A DNA stretch of 64,000 nt from Saccopteryx bilineata (taxonomy: Eukaryota > Chordata > Mammalia > Chiroptera > Emballonuridae), in assembly GCF_036850765.1 (NCBI RefSeq), contig NC_089495.1, positions 203,733,847 to 203,797,846 on the forward strand. The letters are read 5' to 3'. Below the pieces are notes generated by a model, which saw only the letters and a program-made list of their open reading frames with translations, had not been told where the DNA came from and searched no databases. Shown piece by piece: positions 38,360 through 50,241 of this stretch (position 1 is the first letter of the stretch; the number at the start of each line of letters is the position of its first letter). The position numbers were made by a program, and so were the translations under genes.

Positions 38360-38438
38360 GTTCTTTTTAATTTCAACTGTCAGCAGTTCAGAAAGGACGT
38401 CATCCAAGGGCAGATTGAGAGGCAAAGCATCTGTCACC
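38360..38438 (-). pseudogene. Probable BPIFB9-like exon E
   Basis: Minus-strand reading ALPLNLPLDDVLSELLTVEI resembles the hydrophobic strand after the conserved LCPxx region of BPIF proteins. Donor 'aagaac|gtaagt' is excellent. Two acceptors are possible ('ctccccag' at 38438 or 'gtgacag' at 38430), but neither phase joins directly to exon D, so an exon is missing between them. Confidence 0.5.
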
Positions 38439-39373
38439 CTGGGGAGGACATGGGGGAGCTATGCGGTTTTGCATTTCCGGGTTTTGCCCAAACATTGGAG
38501 ATGACCCCCCACGGGCGCTGCAGCGGCAGGCAGCCGTGTCCTGCTGCTTGATTGGCAATCGCAGAGCCCTCCCACCTGCAGCTGGAGTCGTGAAGCAAGA
38601 CGCAAGGATACCTGGGAAAAGGGCCCACGCCGGCACCTGTACCCGCGTGCAGGAATGTGTGCTTCAGAGACTGTGCACTTTGCTAAGCAGGCTTGAGTGT
38701 GACCTCACTCATTGGAGTTGGGTGCGAAGTTAATAATTGGAAAAAACAACAACAGCTATTCCTTGATAAGGGGCTGGTTAAATAAATTTCAGTGCATCTT
38801 CGTAGTGGGGTTTGCGGTAGAGCTGACATAAGAAGAAGCTATTTACTGATGCAGCTGATTCCAAGCCGTTCTCTCGTGTGAAACGATTGGAGTGCAGACA
38901 GGTGTCTGTAACGTCCACCTGTTTCTGCGTGTGTCTGTACAGCGTGTTTGTGGCCTACGCTATTAACATCTCTGAGCCAGCAGAAGGGACTGGATTCATT
39001 GGTTGCTTCCGGGGAGTGTAGTTAGCCAGCTGGTGGTGTATACATGGGTCGGTGGGAGACTTCACTGTATGGACTTTTGTACCTTTTGGATTTCGATCCA
39101 GGTGAATGCATTACTTACGCAAAAAGAAAAGAACAGAATACAAAAGTGTGCTTAGTAGGTAGAATGCAGGCTCGAGTGTGGGAAGGCTGTTCTCAAACAT
39201 AGTGGGCTGTCCCCAAGCATTGATCCATCTGTGGGCCTGTTTATTGATTACTGAAACCATTGGGTTAGCTGAGCTAATCTATGAGGGGAACTCCCCGTGT
39301 ACAGTGGGGGACACTCTGGCTGACAGGCCAGATCTAGAAAACGAGAAAAAAATGGTCTCACGTACGACTTCAC

Positions 39374-42300
39374 CAATCGAAGGTACACCTTCTTGACCTT
39401 GATGTCCTTGTCCTGGACTTGGAGGTTGACGCACTGGTTGTCGTTCAGGGAAATACCAATTTTCAGAGTCACATCCGCATTCACTTGAAATCCCAGTAGG
39501 CTGATGACAGGTCCTAGAAGGCTGTGGAGAGCAGAGCACAGGTCAGACCAGACCTGCTGTGACATGTTGCTCCGCTCAAGTGATTGGCATTGGGGAGTCA
39601 GCTTCATGAATTTGTCCAGGATATTAGGAAGAGGGAAAGTTTGGTGCTTTCCAATGAGCGTGCCCCAAGGTTGACCGTCCCCTGCACAGGGAATTCAGAG
39701 CCTGGTTCATGGCAGGCCTTCCATCAATATCGAAGAAGCCCTGTCCTGACCAGATTTCAGAAGCCGCCTCTTGCTGACTGCCTTGTAACTAGACGCCCAT
39801 TACAGAGTCACTCTTGTGCCCGGCTTCCAAGCTGTCTGTTGCGTGGGTGGCCGTGTAAGAAAAACCCACCCCTCACCAGAACCTGGTCTTATTAACATTG
39901 GATGTTCTGGAGGGGACGGATGGCTCTTCCTGACACTGCTAATGGTATTGGTCACAGACACAGGCTCTGGAGGCAGAATGCCTGGGTTCAAATGCTACCA
40001 GTGCCATAGTTCAGCTGTCTGGCTTTGAGCAAGGATTATAACCTGTTGGCTGGTCTCAACTGGTGTCCTAATCTTGAGACAGGACTGCTGCCCTGGTGAG
40101 GTTGTCCGAGAGGCTTCCGGAAATTGGGAGCGGCTCACTGAAGTGCTGGGTGGAATGCGGTCCGTGAGAGGTCTCAGTGCTGAGTGTGTTAGTCCAAGAA
40201 GTCTGCCTCCCCCTTGTGGGTCCCTGCCCCTCTCTTGTCTTCCTGTGTGCCCTGGGCCTGTACTGTGAACCGGTTCCTCCTCCGTATGTCAACTCTCACC
40301 GAGCACAGGAACCTCCTTCAGTCCTTCCCCTGTGCCCACCAGCACGGCACCTGGTAATGAGCCTGTAGATGGTGTTTCTTAACTGCCTGTTCTGTGGATG
40401 AAGCACCGTGTACCTGCGTGCCTGTTGAAGTCCGTAGCTTCCTGAGTGCTATTAAACATCTCCATCTCCCCACCCGCCGAGGACAGTGTTGGGAAGAGAG
40501 GGCTGATTCTCAGAGGGTGCACGAGAAGGAACATCCACTTCCCTAATGCCAGAGGCGTCGGGACGAGGCGCGCTCTGCACGGTTCCTCGGCCCCTTGGCC
40601 ATCGGTACAAACGTGAATGTTTCACGTGGCAATGTGGACTTCGGGCTTGGCTGACACCATCTAAGGATTGGGCTCCGTGGGGTCATTGTCCCACCTCGGG
40701 CCTCTGGGCTGGAGGGAGGGGCGGCTGTGTCTGGCGCCTACTTCGCCCCCCCCTCAGACATCTCGCCTACTCCGTGCTGTCCCCGCCTGGCCCTTGGACG
40801 CTGGCTGTGAAGGGCGTGGTCCCGGCCAACCCAGCTGACCGATACGGAGACAGGCTCACCCTTTTCCACCTACGAAGGTAGTGGTCATGGCTTGGACAAG
40901 GATCTCGTCATCTGTCATGGTTGTCCTCATGTTCTCCACGGTCACTTTTTGAACCTTCAATCTGTAAAGTGACAGCGTCCAGGGTTGGTGCTGATTCAAG
41001 ATACCAGCCTGAGCAGCAGGAGAAATGCCGTTGACGCAGCCAGTTAACAACCCACCAACCCGTTTCCTCCCCTGAACTCCCAGTCTTGATACCGGCCCCG
41101 TTCGTGAAGCCCAAGAAGTCTTGTTTCTATGCCCCCTCCTCCCCGCCAAGGCAGAGTTTGAGCACAGGGCTGGAGTACTGCTTTGTGAAAACACGGGTGT
41201 CCCTTTCCATGGGGTGGTGGGAGGCTGGACTTGAGTGTCCCCGGATGGCAGCTTTCTCTTGTGCTCAGGGTGGTGGATGCACTTACCCTATCAGGAGGTC
41301 TTTCAGGTTGAGACCTCCCAGCAGGCCCAAGAGCCCACCCTTGCCGCCACCGGGCACCAGGCCGTTCACGAGGCCCCCGGCGACCTCTGTGAGCCCCCCG
41401 ACTTGGTTGAGCACACCGTCCAGGAGCGAGGGGCTGTTTGAGAGACGCGAAGAGTCGTCTGCTCTGCTGTTGGGCAGCAGGCCGCCCAGGAGGCCTCCGG
41501 TCAGGGGGAGCAGGCTCCTGACCACACGAGTGGCCTTTGAGAGCGGCGGCAGAGGGAGGTTGGAGGACTTGCCGCTGCCCCCCTTGCCCAGGATGCCGCC
41601 AAGGCCACCGTCGCCAAGGATATTGAGGGAGGAAGTGATGTCTAACAGAGACAGCAGGTCCAAGCCGGTCACTGTGTCTAACACGGACCCCAGCAAACCG
41701 GCCAGGTTCGTCTCCGCACACGTCAGCATCTTCTCAATCTGCGGGGGCAGGGTGGCGTTCAGGTCTGAAAAACGGCAAAGACACATGCGCCTCCCATTAG
41801 CTTCCCGGCTGGAGAGCCGGCCCACGGCGTGCCTGTCCCCGCTTCCGCCCACCTGGGGGTAGCCGGGTGACCGCAGCCTGGGCCCTGCGCAGGGCTCACG
41901 TTCGCTAGCACCTTCTGCAGGCTCGCCTGGTTTGAGTACGTTACTCTGAGTACGTGACTTGGGCAGGGGATGGAAGGGCCTTGTTCTGCACTGGAGCCCA
42001 GCAGCCTGGGGGAAGACAGAGCCCAGGCTCTGCCCCTCGCAGGCTGCGTGTCCGGAGGCAGGGTCTTCTCTCCCTGCAGCTGTTTGTGGGTGCTTGTTAG
42101 AGCCTACGGTGCGGGCCAGTGGGTGCAGGATGCAATCAAAGAGCAATGCATCTTTCTTCCTTTATTTATTTTGCGATGGCCGCTTTACGTGCCGAGTAGG
42201 GAAGTGGCGGGGAGGCTGACCGGTGCGGAGTTCTCTGTCTCCCACCTGGGTGCTCTGTGCAAGTCCCTTCCCTAGAGGCCTCACTTCCCCCGTGTGTGTG

Positions 42301-45300
42301 TCCTCGGGAGGTCCCACCACGTCTGACACGCTGCCTCTACTGGACCTCCAGCGTCCGCACCGTGATGGTCATCAGGCCCGGGCAGGTGCTAACCACTGGG
42401 CTCGCCTCCACGCTGGAGAGACGCAGGTCAGGGAGGGCGGGAACCTCGGAAGGTGGCGGGGAAGTGCAGGAGGGTAGGAGCCAAGCAGCAGAGCTGTGAA
42501 GTCACAGCACGGGTCCTGTCCTGTCCTGTCCTGTCCTGCTGCCCTGGGTGGCCTGAGGAATGAACTCGAAAGAGCCGTCACATCCAGCTAGATGGTGGAC
42601 AACCATGGCTGCCTCTCTAGAAAGAACTGGACTGAGGGACAAGGCTCTTGGCCCAGGAGGACTCTACTGCAGGGGGAAGAAGTCTGCTAGCAGTGGCCCC
42701 TGTCAAGCTTCTTGGCTGTGGCTTTGGGAGCCTGGCTGCCGCTTCCCCTGCCCCGGGCCCCGCAGCCCAGCGGGCTTTCCCGGGGCAGGGTGATGCGGCC
42801 GCCCCTCCATCCCCAGCGAGTGCCCCGGAGAATCTTTGCCCAGGTGAACCAGGAGACCCACACAGGAGTGTCCGGGTCAGCGCTGCTCAGAGTAGCACAC
42901 ACGGGACAAAAATGTAGTTGATGAGTAAATCGTGGAGGATTCATCAGGAAGAACACCGTGGTGGTGAAAATGGATGAAGTCACGCAGAAACGTAAGTGTG
43001 AGAGACAATGTAGCAGGCCACCTTCAAGAAACTTTGTAACATGGGATGCAAAGTTTTAGATGGAGAATGAGTTGCCACATGAAGTACCAATAAAGAGTGA
43101 CAAGGGAGATACCATCAGGCCAGAAGCCCCCTCTGGTTGGGAGGGAGAGGAGGAGGGCAGCGTCTGCAGCCTGGTAAGAGTTGTGGGGTCTTCAGCCTGA
43201 TGCCCAGTTTTATTCTTAATGTGGGTGTTTGTTATGAAGGTGTTTGCTCTGGTCTCTCCTTTTGGTTTTTGAATTGTTTTGTGTGTGTGTGTATGTGTGA
43301 CAGAGACAGATAGAGACAGGGAGAGGGACAGACAGACAGGAGGGGTGACAGATGAGAAGCATCAACTCATAGTTGCTGCACCTTAGTTGTTCATTGATTG
43401 CTTTCTCATATGTGTCTTGATCAGGGGGCTACAGCAGACCGAGTAACCCCTTGCTCAAGCCAGGGGCCTTGGGCTCAAGCTGGTGAGCTTTGCTCAGGCC
43501 AGATAAGCCCGCAGTCAAGCTGGCGCCCTCGGGGTTTTGAACCTGGGTCCTCCACATCCCAATCCGACACTCTATCCACTACGCCACCGCGTGGTCAGGC
43601 GGTTTTTGTATGTTTGACAATGAAAATTACCACCACTACCACCAAATACTGCTTAACAGGTACACAGCTGTCCTTTGTGCCACTGTCTGGACATTTCTGT
43701 ATGTTTGAAGTATTTTATAATAAGACAGATGGTTAGAAGAGTGAGTTCATGTTCCTAGAGGAGAAGCAGAGGTGGACGGGCTGGGGGCCGGTTACTGGGG
43801 TCAGTAGGTGGGCACTGACTTTCCCTCTCTCACAGTGTCCTGTCATGCCGGAAGGCTGACCTAGGCCCTGATTGCAGCGGGCGAGTAAGGGGAACCCTGA
43901 GCACTTTCCTGCCGGAAGGCTGACCTAGGCCCTGATTGCAGCGGGCGAGTAAGGGGAACCCTGAGCACTTTCCTGCCGGAAGGCTGACCTAGGCCCTGAT
44001 TGCAGCGGGCGGGTAAGGGGAACCCTGAGCACTTTCCTGCCGGAAGGCTGACCTAGGCCCTGATTGCAGCGGGCGGGTAAGGGGAACCCTGAGCACTTTC
44101 CTGCCGGAAGGCTGACCTAGGCCCTGATTGCAGCGGGCGGGTAAGGGGAACCGTTAGGACTTTCCTGCCGGAAGGCTGACCTAGGCCCTGATTGCAGCGG
44201 GCGGGTAAGGGGAACCCTGAGCACTTTCCTGCTGGCCTTTGTCTGCTGATGGGTCTTATTCCCTTCTTCTTCTCCACACTTCTTTGCTACGTCTTATAAT
44301 TCCTGACTCCTTTGCCCTCAGGTCCTGGGCAATTGCTGGGGGACAGAATCCCGCATCTCCTGAGAAGGGAGCTTGGCTAGCAAGAATTTGGTCGAGGGGT
44401 CTGGATTTCTTATTTTCTAGCTGCTGGGCAACAAGGTTGATGCTTAAGGACCCGTGGGTGTCTGGAATGTGCTCTGGGGCCCAACACTGAGAAACGGTGT
44501 GATTCAGTGTCCAGGTGCTAAGAGTCATATAAAAGGCTGGCAATCATGCCTGACCAGTGGTGGCACGGTGGACGGAGCATTGAGCGGGGATGCTGAGGTC
44601 TCAGTTTCAAAACCCTGAGGTCGCCGGCTTGAGCATGAGCTCATACACATGATGCCATGGCCACTGGCTTGAGCCTAAGGTCGCTGGCTTGAGCAAAAGG
44701 TCGCTGGCTTGAGCAAAAGGTCACTGGCTCAGTTGGAAACCCACCCCCACCCCCCCATCAAGGCACATAGAAAAAGCAATCAAGGCACTAAAGTTCTGCA
44801 ACTATGAGTTGATACTTCTCATCTCTCTCTCTCTCTCTCTTTTTCTCTCTCCCGTTTTTGCTAAAAAAAAAGAAGACAGGCAACCAGAAAGGTTACCGGA
44901 TCCAAGAACCAGGCTTGCTTTGACGTGTCCTCCCCACTGTGTGGACGGCGGACAAGCAGCCTCCGCATCAATCACCCTGATGTTGCTAGGAAACCAGAAC
45001 TACTGTGGCGGCGCTGCAGCAGATCCCCCCGTGGCTGCTCGGTCGAGAAGCTCCCGAGGTCATTCTGGTGCCCGCTTCTCTCTGAGAACCACTTGTTCAG
45101 CAGGAAGAAGTCACTTTGGGGCTTGGCAGCGAGAAGCCCGTGCGAGAGTGAGAGAAAGGCGTGCGGGCGAAACCATTCTTACTTACAGGCCTCGAGGTGG
45201 CTCCTGGACAGGTAGTACGTGGCCGCCGGGGGAGTCCCACCCGGGCGCCGTGGAACTAGGGGGTCTCTGGAGGACTGCCCGGGTAGCAGAAGAGATTTTT

Positions 45301-45409
45301 CGACAGGAAGTCCTCCCAGCAGCGTCGGAGCGGTCAGCAGGCCGAGCGCTTCTGCGTGGACAGCCAGTGTGATGGCCAGGGCCCAGAGGGCTAGCATCTT
45401 GGTGGCCAT
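39374..45409 (-). CDS. BPIFB9: BPIF-family gene next to CDK5RAP1, vomeromodulin (BPIFB9)-like; 5' half
   Basis: BPIF proteins are secreted, lipid-binding relatives of BPI; vomeromodulin is the rodent member secreted by nasal glands. Four minus-strand exons join in phase to 317 codons: A 45187-45412 (ATG 45409), B 41287-41764, C 40860-40961, D 39374-39521. Exon A gives a signal peptide (ATKMLALWALAITLAVHAEA). Exon B is rich in Leu and Gly (GGLLGGLL, GGLLGLLGGLNLKD), like the N-terminal half of this family. C and D read as BPI-fold strands (LKVQKVTVENM, NADVTLKIGISLN). All four have good splice sites. In rodents BPIFB5/BPIFB9 lie between BPIFB1 and CDK5RAP1, which is this position; human keeps only a pseudogene there. 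No stop interrupts A-D. The 3' half is not found intact, so the locus may be a decaying gene. The family call is secure; the BPIFB9 label is an inference from position and composition. Confidence 0.72.
41287..41764 (-). CDS. BPIFB9: BPIFB9-like exon B (Leu/Gly-rich, 478 bp)
   Basis: Acceptor 'gtttttcag', donor 'atagg|gtaagt'. Encodes LNATLPPQIEKMLTCAETNL, then repeated LLG/GLL motifs. The split codon T|AC to exon A gives tyrosine. A large overlapping opposite-strand frame is a shadow of this exon. Confidence 0.8.
43295..43602 (-). mobile_element. Bat tRNA-derived SINE (long form)
   Basis: Inverted head ends 'gccaccgcgtggtcagg'. (GT)n and GA-rich tract at the left. Confidence 0.87.
43846..44231 (+). 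repeat. Minisatellite, 64-bp unit, six copies
   Basis: Unit 'cctgccggaaggctgaccta' ... 'aaccctgagcacttt', with very few differences (one copy has 'aaccgttagga'). Lies in the intron between exons A and B of the BPIFB9-like gene. Confidence 0.96.
44549..44872 (+). mobile_element. Bat tRNA-derived SINE (long form)
   Basis: Head 'cctgaccagtggtggcacgg', internal repeats of 'gtcgctggcttgagcaaaag', (TC)n tract and A-tail. Confidence 0.85.
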
Positions 45410-45412
45410 TCT
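45187..45412 (-). CDS. BPIFB9: BPIFB9-like exon A (start codon and signal peptide)
   Basis: Acceptor 'ctttgcag' lies three bases before ATG, so translation starts in the second exon, as in other BPIF genes. Donor 'gcct|gtaagt'. The upstream non-coding exon is proposed at 56364-56442. Confidence 0.75.
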
Positions 45413-45987
45413 CTGCAAAGCAGGGCTCGGTCAGACACCGCATCCCCAACGGACCACAGGACTGCCAGAGTGTTAGTAGGGCATGTACGTATAAGAGCCC
45501 TGTAGGGTCCCACACCCTCCTGCCCGTCTTCTTGACTCAAACATCTTTAGGATGGTCTGAGTCACCATCCGGGAACCGGAGAGTTTGGAATGACCCAGCT
45601 ACACGTGTTACCTCTCCAGTGGTGACCAAGTCTCCCTGCTGCCGGTCACGTAATATATATATATATACATATAGCTGTGTCTTGGTTGCTGTGAGCTTAC
45701 CAAGTGCCCCTCCCTTTGTGCAGTATAAGCGGACATCAGCTGCTTTAAACTCTCTGCACAACCAGGAAAGGGAAGGCCTGTGTGCTTACTGTTACGGCAA
45801 AGTTCGTGGTGCGGAGCAGGCAGTTCGGCTCGCCTGTGCCCATTTTCCGGCCCCACCAGCCGGTAGTTATTGTGGTCAGGGCTAAACCACCCCATCGACA
45901 GTCCCAGGCTCGGCATGCTTCACCCCAGTGGTGTTTGGGCTGTCCTGCTATTGTAACTCAGCGTGCAGAGGCCAGAGTCAGCCCCGT

Positions 45988-46113
45988 GTGAGAGAGACAT
46001 CGATTTGTTGTTCGGCTTAGTTGTGCTTCTTGTGTGTGCCCTGATGGGGGGTTGGGCCCACGACCTTGGCGTATGGGACGTTGCTCTAACCAACTGAGCT
46101 ACCCAGCCAGGGC
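45988..46113 (-). mobile_element. Bat tRNA-derived SINE, 3'-truncated
   Basis: 'agacatcgatttgttgttcg' body and head ending 'acccagccagggca'. Confidence 0.8.
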
Positions 46114-46119
46114 ACTCTG

Positions 46120-46844
46120 TCTTTTAAAGCCTGGTTCTTCCATTTCGGGAGAGCACTGGCGTGGTTTGATGGTGGCGTTAGCCAGTTCACTCTATTATAT
46201 TAGTATTCAGCGCAAAGTGGGCCCCCGTGTGGAGTGCAGGATTGAGTTAACCAGGCCACCCACCTTCCGTGGCCCCGTCTGTGGGCAGGGCAATGTGCGG
46301 TCCTACTGGCCACTGGCCGTCTGGCCTCTTCCTCTTGGCTGGGGTTGAGCAGCCATAGCTGAGGTGATTGTATAAAAGTGTCAATCTGAACTCTACCTCT
46401 GTTGGTTGGGATGTGTCCATATGTATATACTTACTGAGTACTGGCCTGTGTGCTAACATCTGCAACATCTTATATTAATATAATCCTCCCAGAAAATCCA
46501 GGCACCAGGGGTCTTACTGCTCCTCACTTCCCTTTCTGGCTGTCAGATTCCTCCCTGGACTCTCGAAGTATGTCTGTCTCTGAGGTATTGGGTAACTTGG
46601 AAGCTTGCGTCCTAGGGCATTTCCCTCAGTGAAAGTAGTTTCTGGAGTTCCTCTCTGTTTGGAGTTTTTCTCTCCAGGCCAGTTTGATAGGACTGGGCTT
46701 GTTGACCTTTGTTCTTGCCCTGGTTAGGTAGGCATTGCCCCGGTCAAGCTGCCTGTCATGTACCATCGTCAGGACGACCTCTATGGCAGAAATGTCAGGA
46801 AGGACATAACTGGAAGCCAAAAGACAGTCGTTCACATTGAACAG
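46120..46844. other. Unclassified intronic stretch before the LINE-1
   Basis: No exon or named repeat recognised. A 69-codon minus-strand frame (46626-46835) has no family resemblance that I can see. Confidence 0.5.
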
Positions 46845-47846
46845 TTAGGTTTTCTGGGAGAGGATTCCAAGATGGCGATGGACTAGGCGGACGTTCCCAC
46901 TCCCAGCTCCCAGGACCAAATTGGATTACAACTTAATTTAAGTACAACCATCTTGAAAAACCAACTTTGGAATAGACGAAGAGGAGTCTATAACCAAGGA
47001 CCACAGGAGAAGCCACACCAAGACTAATAGGAAGGACAGAGACACGGAGGGACTGCCCCGCTCCCAAGAGCGAGCGGCGGCTGAGGGTCCGAGGGACTCT
47101 CATGGCAGGGTGGGTTGTCCTCAGAGGTGTGGGTCCTCAGCCCCAGGCCCGGAGCCCCAGCCTAGAGCCCCAGAGCCTAGAAGACGTGCCCAGACAGCTT
47201 TTGGCAGAGAAAAGAGCCGAGTTTCTGTTTGCAAGAAAGAGATGAAGCTCTCAGAGACTCAGGCTCCATCTTAAAGGGCCCACACAGAAAATCTTGTTCA
47301 TAGCCATTTACCCTGGGCTCCGGTGGAGGAAGAGCTGAGAGGACTAGAGTTGCATGAGGAGAGTGTAAAGTTGGAGGCCCAGGGAGAGACACTCTGAGGG
47401 GTGGCTGCTGGAACCCTTGTGCTGAGTCATCCTTTAATACTGTAGTCACCATCTTTCTTGGGCAAAGCAGTCCCCTCTGAACAGCATCAGCCTGAGGAAA
47501 AGCACCTGCTCTGCCCTCAGGGTCTCTCCTGCCCCAGTCATGGAGACGGGGAAATTCCGAGAAGCCAGGAAGCAGGGGGCACATCAGTGACTCAGTTTTC
47601 TGGGGTTGAGGCTGGAGCTTTCCCCAACACGCTCCCGAGTCTAAGGCTGCTGATTCTGCCTCAGGGAGACACAGTAGAAACTGTCTGGGACTGTGGGCAG
47701 AGGTTGGGCTTCAGAGGCCACACCCATCGGACTCCTGGGGCCACACCATACTGAGGTCTGTGAAAAAAAGTCTGGACAGACTGACACCTGGGGCCAAGCC
47801 ACACCCACCACCCTTCCTAATCACTGAATTGCCGCGGGCTCTAGAT

Positions 47847-48640
47847 CAGGCTTGGCCAACACATGGCCCACGTGATGAGTTTATGTGGGCTGCAATTAAA
47901 ATTTTAATATTCTCCACTACTTTTAAATCTCAGCTACTCAGAAGCGGAAGCGTCTTTGGTGATTGGAAATCAAGATATTTAAGAAGATAGTGATACGTGG
48001 AAAAGAACTCTGTGTGTGACTAATCTAGGGTTAACTTCCAATAATTGGTCGAATGGATTCACGATACTTCTTTATTTAAAAAAAATCCCATTATAAAGAC
48101 TTACAACTCTTGTACTCGTCTGTACTTGATATGAACTGTTTGACATTTAGCAGCAATGTGAAACCCACATTCTTTTAGGCGGAGTTTGCCAGTGTGCACC
48201 CAAGGTCAAACAATTCGTTATTTTTGTGGTCAAGTGTGCTGAATCAAGCGGCATTGTAGCATAGACAATAGGTGCAGTTGATAACTGAAAATGTGTCCAG
48301 GCTGTTTGTAAAACAAAATAATTGTTTTATTTGTGATATAACCCCTTCAAGTTCATTCTATTAATTAAATATTATTCAATTGATTGCAATACAGTTTGGA
48401 TATTTATACAGTATGTAATTATATTTTTATTAAAATATATTTTTTTAAAATAATATTGTATATTAAAAATGCTTTTCACTCACTTACATTTATTGATAAA
48501 CAAATTACATAATAAAATTTTGTTTACTTAAATGAATCATTTTTGTATTTAACATTTTTTAATTTTAATATTTCGTCCAGCCTGTGAAAAAAGTTTTCTT
48601 TCTAATCTAGCCCGGGGGCAAAGACTGTTGGCCACGCCTG
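47847..48640. mobile_element. hAT element, 794 bp, in the LINE-1 5' UTR
   Basis: Ends 'caggcttggccaacacatgg' and 'tgttggccacgcctg'. Flanking octamers ctctagat and ctctagac fit the hAT NTCTAGAN target. A/T-rich inside, no transposase. Confidence 0.88.
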
Positions 48641-50241
48641 CTCTAGACTCTACCAGAGGATTTTTTAGTGGCCGAGCCAAACAAGCAGCCAGTAAACAGA
48701 GGTTATAAGAAGTGGGACCTTGGCCTTTTAAGTGGACCCTCCCCCAGGCCCAGTGTGGGTAGAAGCCAGCCTAGGCCTGTAGCTTGGTATTTCCATGAGC
48801 ACCTGGGCCCAGCAGAGGCAGCCACAAACCCTGGATTGCTTTAAGCTCCAAGAAGATTGCTGAGGGCCAGTCACGGGCAGTGTCTCCCACTGGTCTGTGC
48901 TGGGTTCCTGCCAGGAAGCCCCAGGGCTGGTATATCCAGTAGCCAGCTATGAAAAGCGTCAGTTCAGGACCTAACAACACTTGCTAGAGTGGGCTCCTGA
49001 CACTGGGCCCAGCTGAGGCAAGTTCCACTTTGATCAGCACCAGCACAGCGGCTCATGTGCATTGAATAGGGTGGAGCTTCACAGTCAGCCAGCCTGCGTG
49101 CTGGATAACCTGCCCTGCTGGGCTAGATTCCACAGAGGTAAGGGATAGAGGCTTGGAGCATGGACATTTAGTGTGTGGGTCCCTGTGAGTCTATTGTTGG
49201 ATCTGGTTGAAGGGCTTAGCTACTTTCTGAAGGGGGGGGCACAGTCATTCCCAGGAGAGGACTCTCTCAGTTTTCCTGCCTGAGACTAGGGTTTCACCAG
49301 CTGTAAGAACTGCAGAAGGGACTGTCAGCCCCACTCGATCTGAACCTGCTGCTCACCTTGTTGGGGAGAAATAAAATTTGAGTATCCAGCAGTGGCTGAG
49401 GGATTAGGCTCTGGAGTAGGGGCCACTTTCCCCGTATTGAGCTCCTGACCAAGAGATCCCTGAAGTAGGAAGTCCCACTAATGTTGTATTCCCAACCTCT
49501 GCTGCCCTAACCCAACAAGCTTGCAACCTGTAGAGGGGCTGGTTGGGTGAGGCCAGTCTGAGCCCACACTACAGTATTTCTACAGAAGACTCTGTGGGAA
49601 GACCAGGCAGCTGCAAGAGGAGGTGGAGCAGCTGATAAGTAGAGACAAATCTTAAGGAGCTTGGGGTTTTTATGGAGCTGCTGTCATCTCTAAGTAGGAG
49701 GAAGCTGATCCTTATACACAGGTTGGCCCCTCCCATACTACCCAGGCACAGAAAACACAAACACAAATGGTGAAAAGAGCAGTAGCTGCGGACAGGTAGC
49801 CCACAGTGTGTTATAAACAACAGGTGACACCAACCCAAGAAGATCTAGAACCAACACAACTGGTAGTGGGTGGCAGACAGCACCAATCCTCGACTCAGCT
49901 AGCTACACAAGCAGCGTGCCCAAAGGAGGAGCCCAGCAGGCAGCAGACACTGTGCAGAATAAATAAACCCAACAGGACAGACACTGCACAGTGTCTAATA
50001 TGTCTAATACACATGACCAAGGTTGACCTTTAGAGCCAGTCAGCCTGAAGGAATAACTGTACCCACGAAAGGACCAACTGCATTCAATACTCACATACAA
50101 CAGGAAGGAAAATGGTACCTTCAAGAAGCATTCCTAGAACAAGGTGGCCTGGATGGAGGTCAGTACCACCGAGCCCATCTTCCTCATAAAGACACCACAA
50201 AAATTTCAAAGTCAGACAGTGCTACCTAATACACAGACAAA

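Noticed and set aside
41086..41862. 258-codon plus-strand frame over the BPIF exon region
   Set aside because: Antisense shadow of the GC-rich BPIFB9-like exon B, which has splice sites, in-phase joins and family resemblance on the minus strand.
43846..44231. Regular direct repeats that could suggest a CRISPR array
   Set aside because: Repeats are contiguous without unique spacers and the genome is mammalian; this is a minisatellite.
46626..46835. 69-codon minus-strand frame just before the LINE-1, in the BPIF intron
   Set aside because: No BPIF motif and no good splice sites found; left as unclassified.
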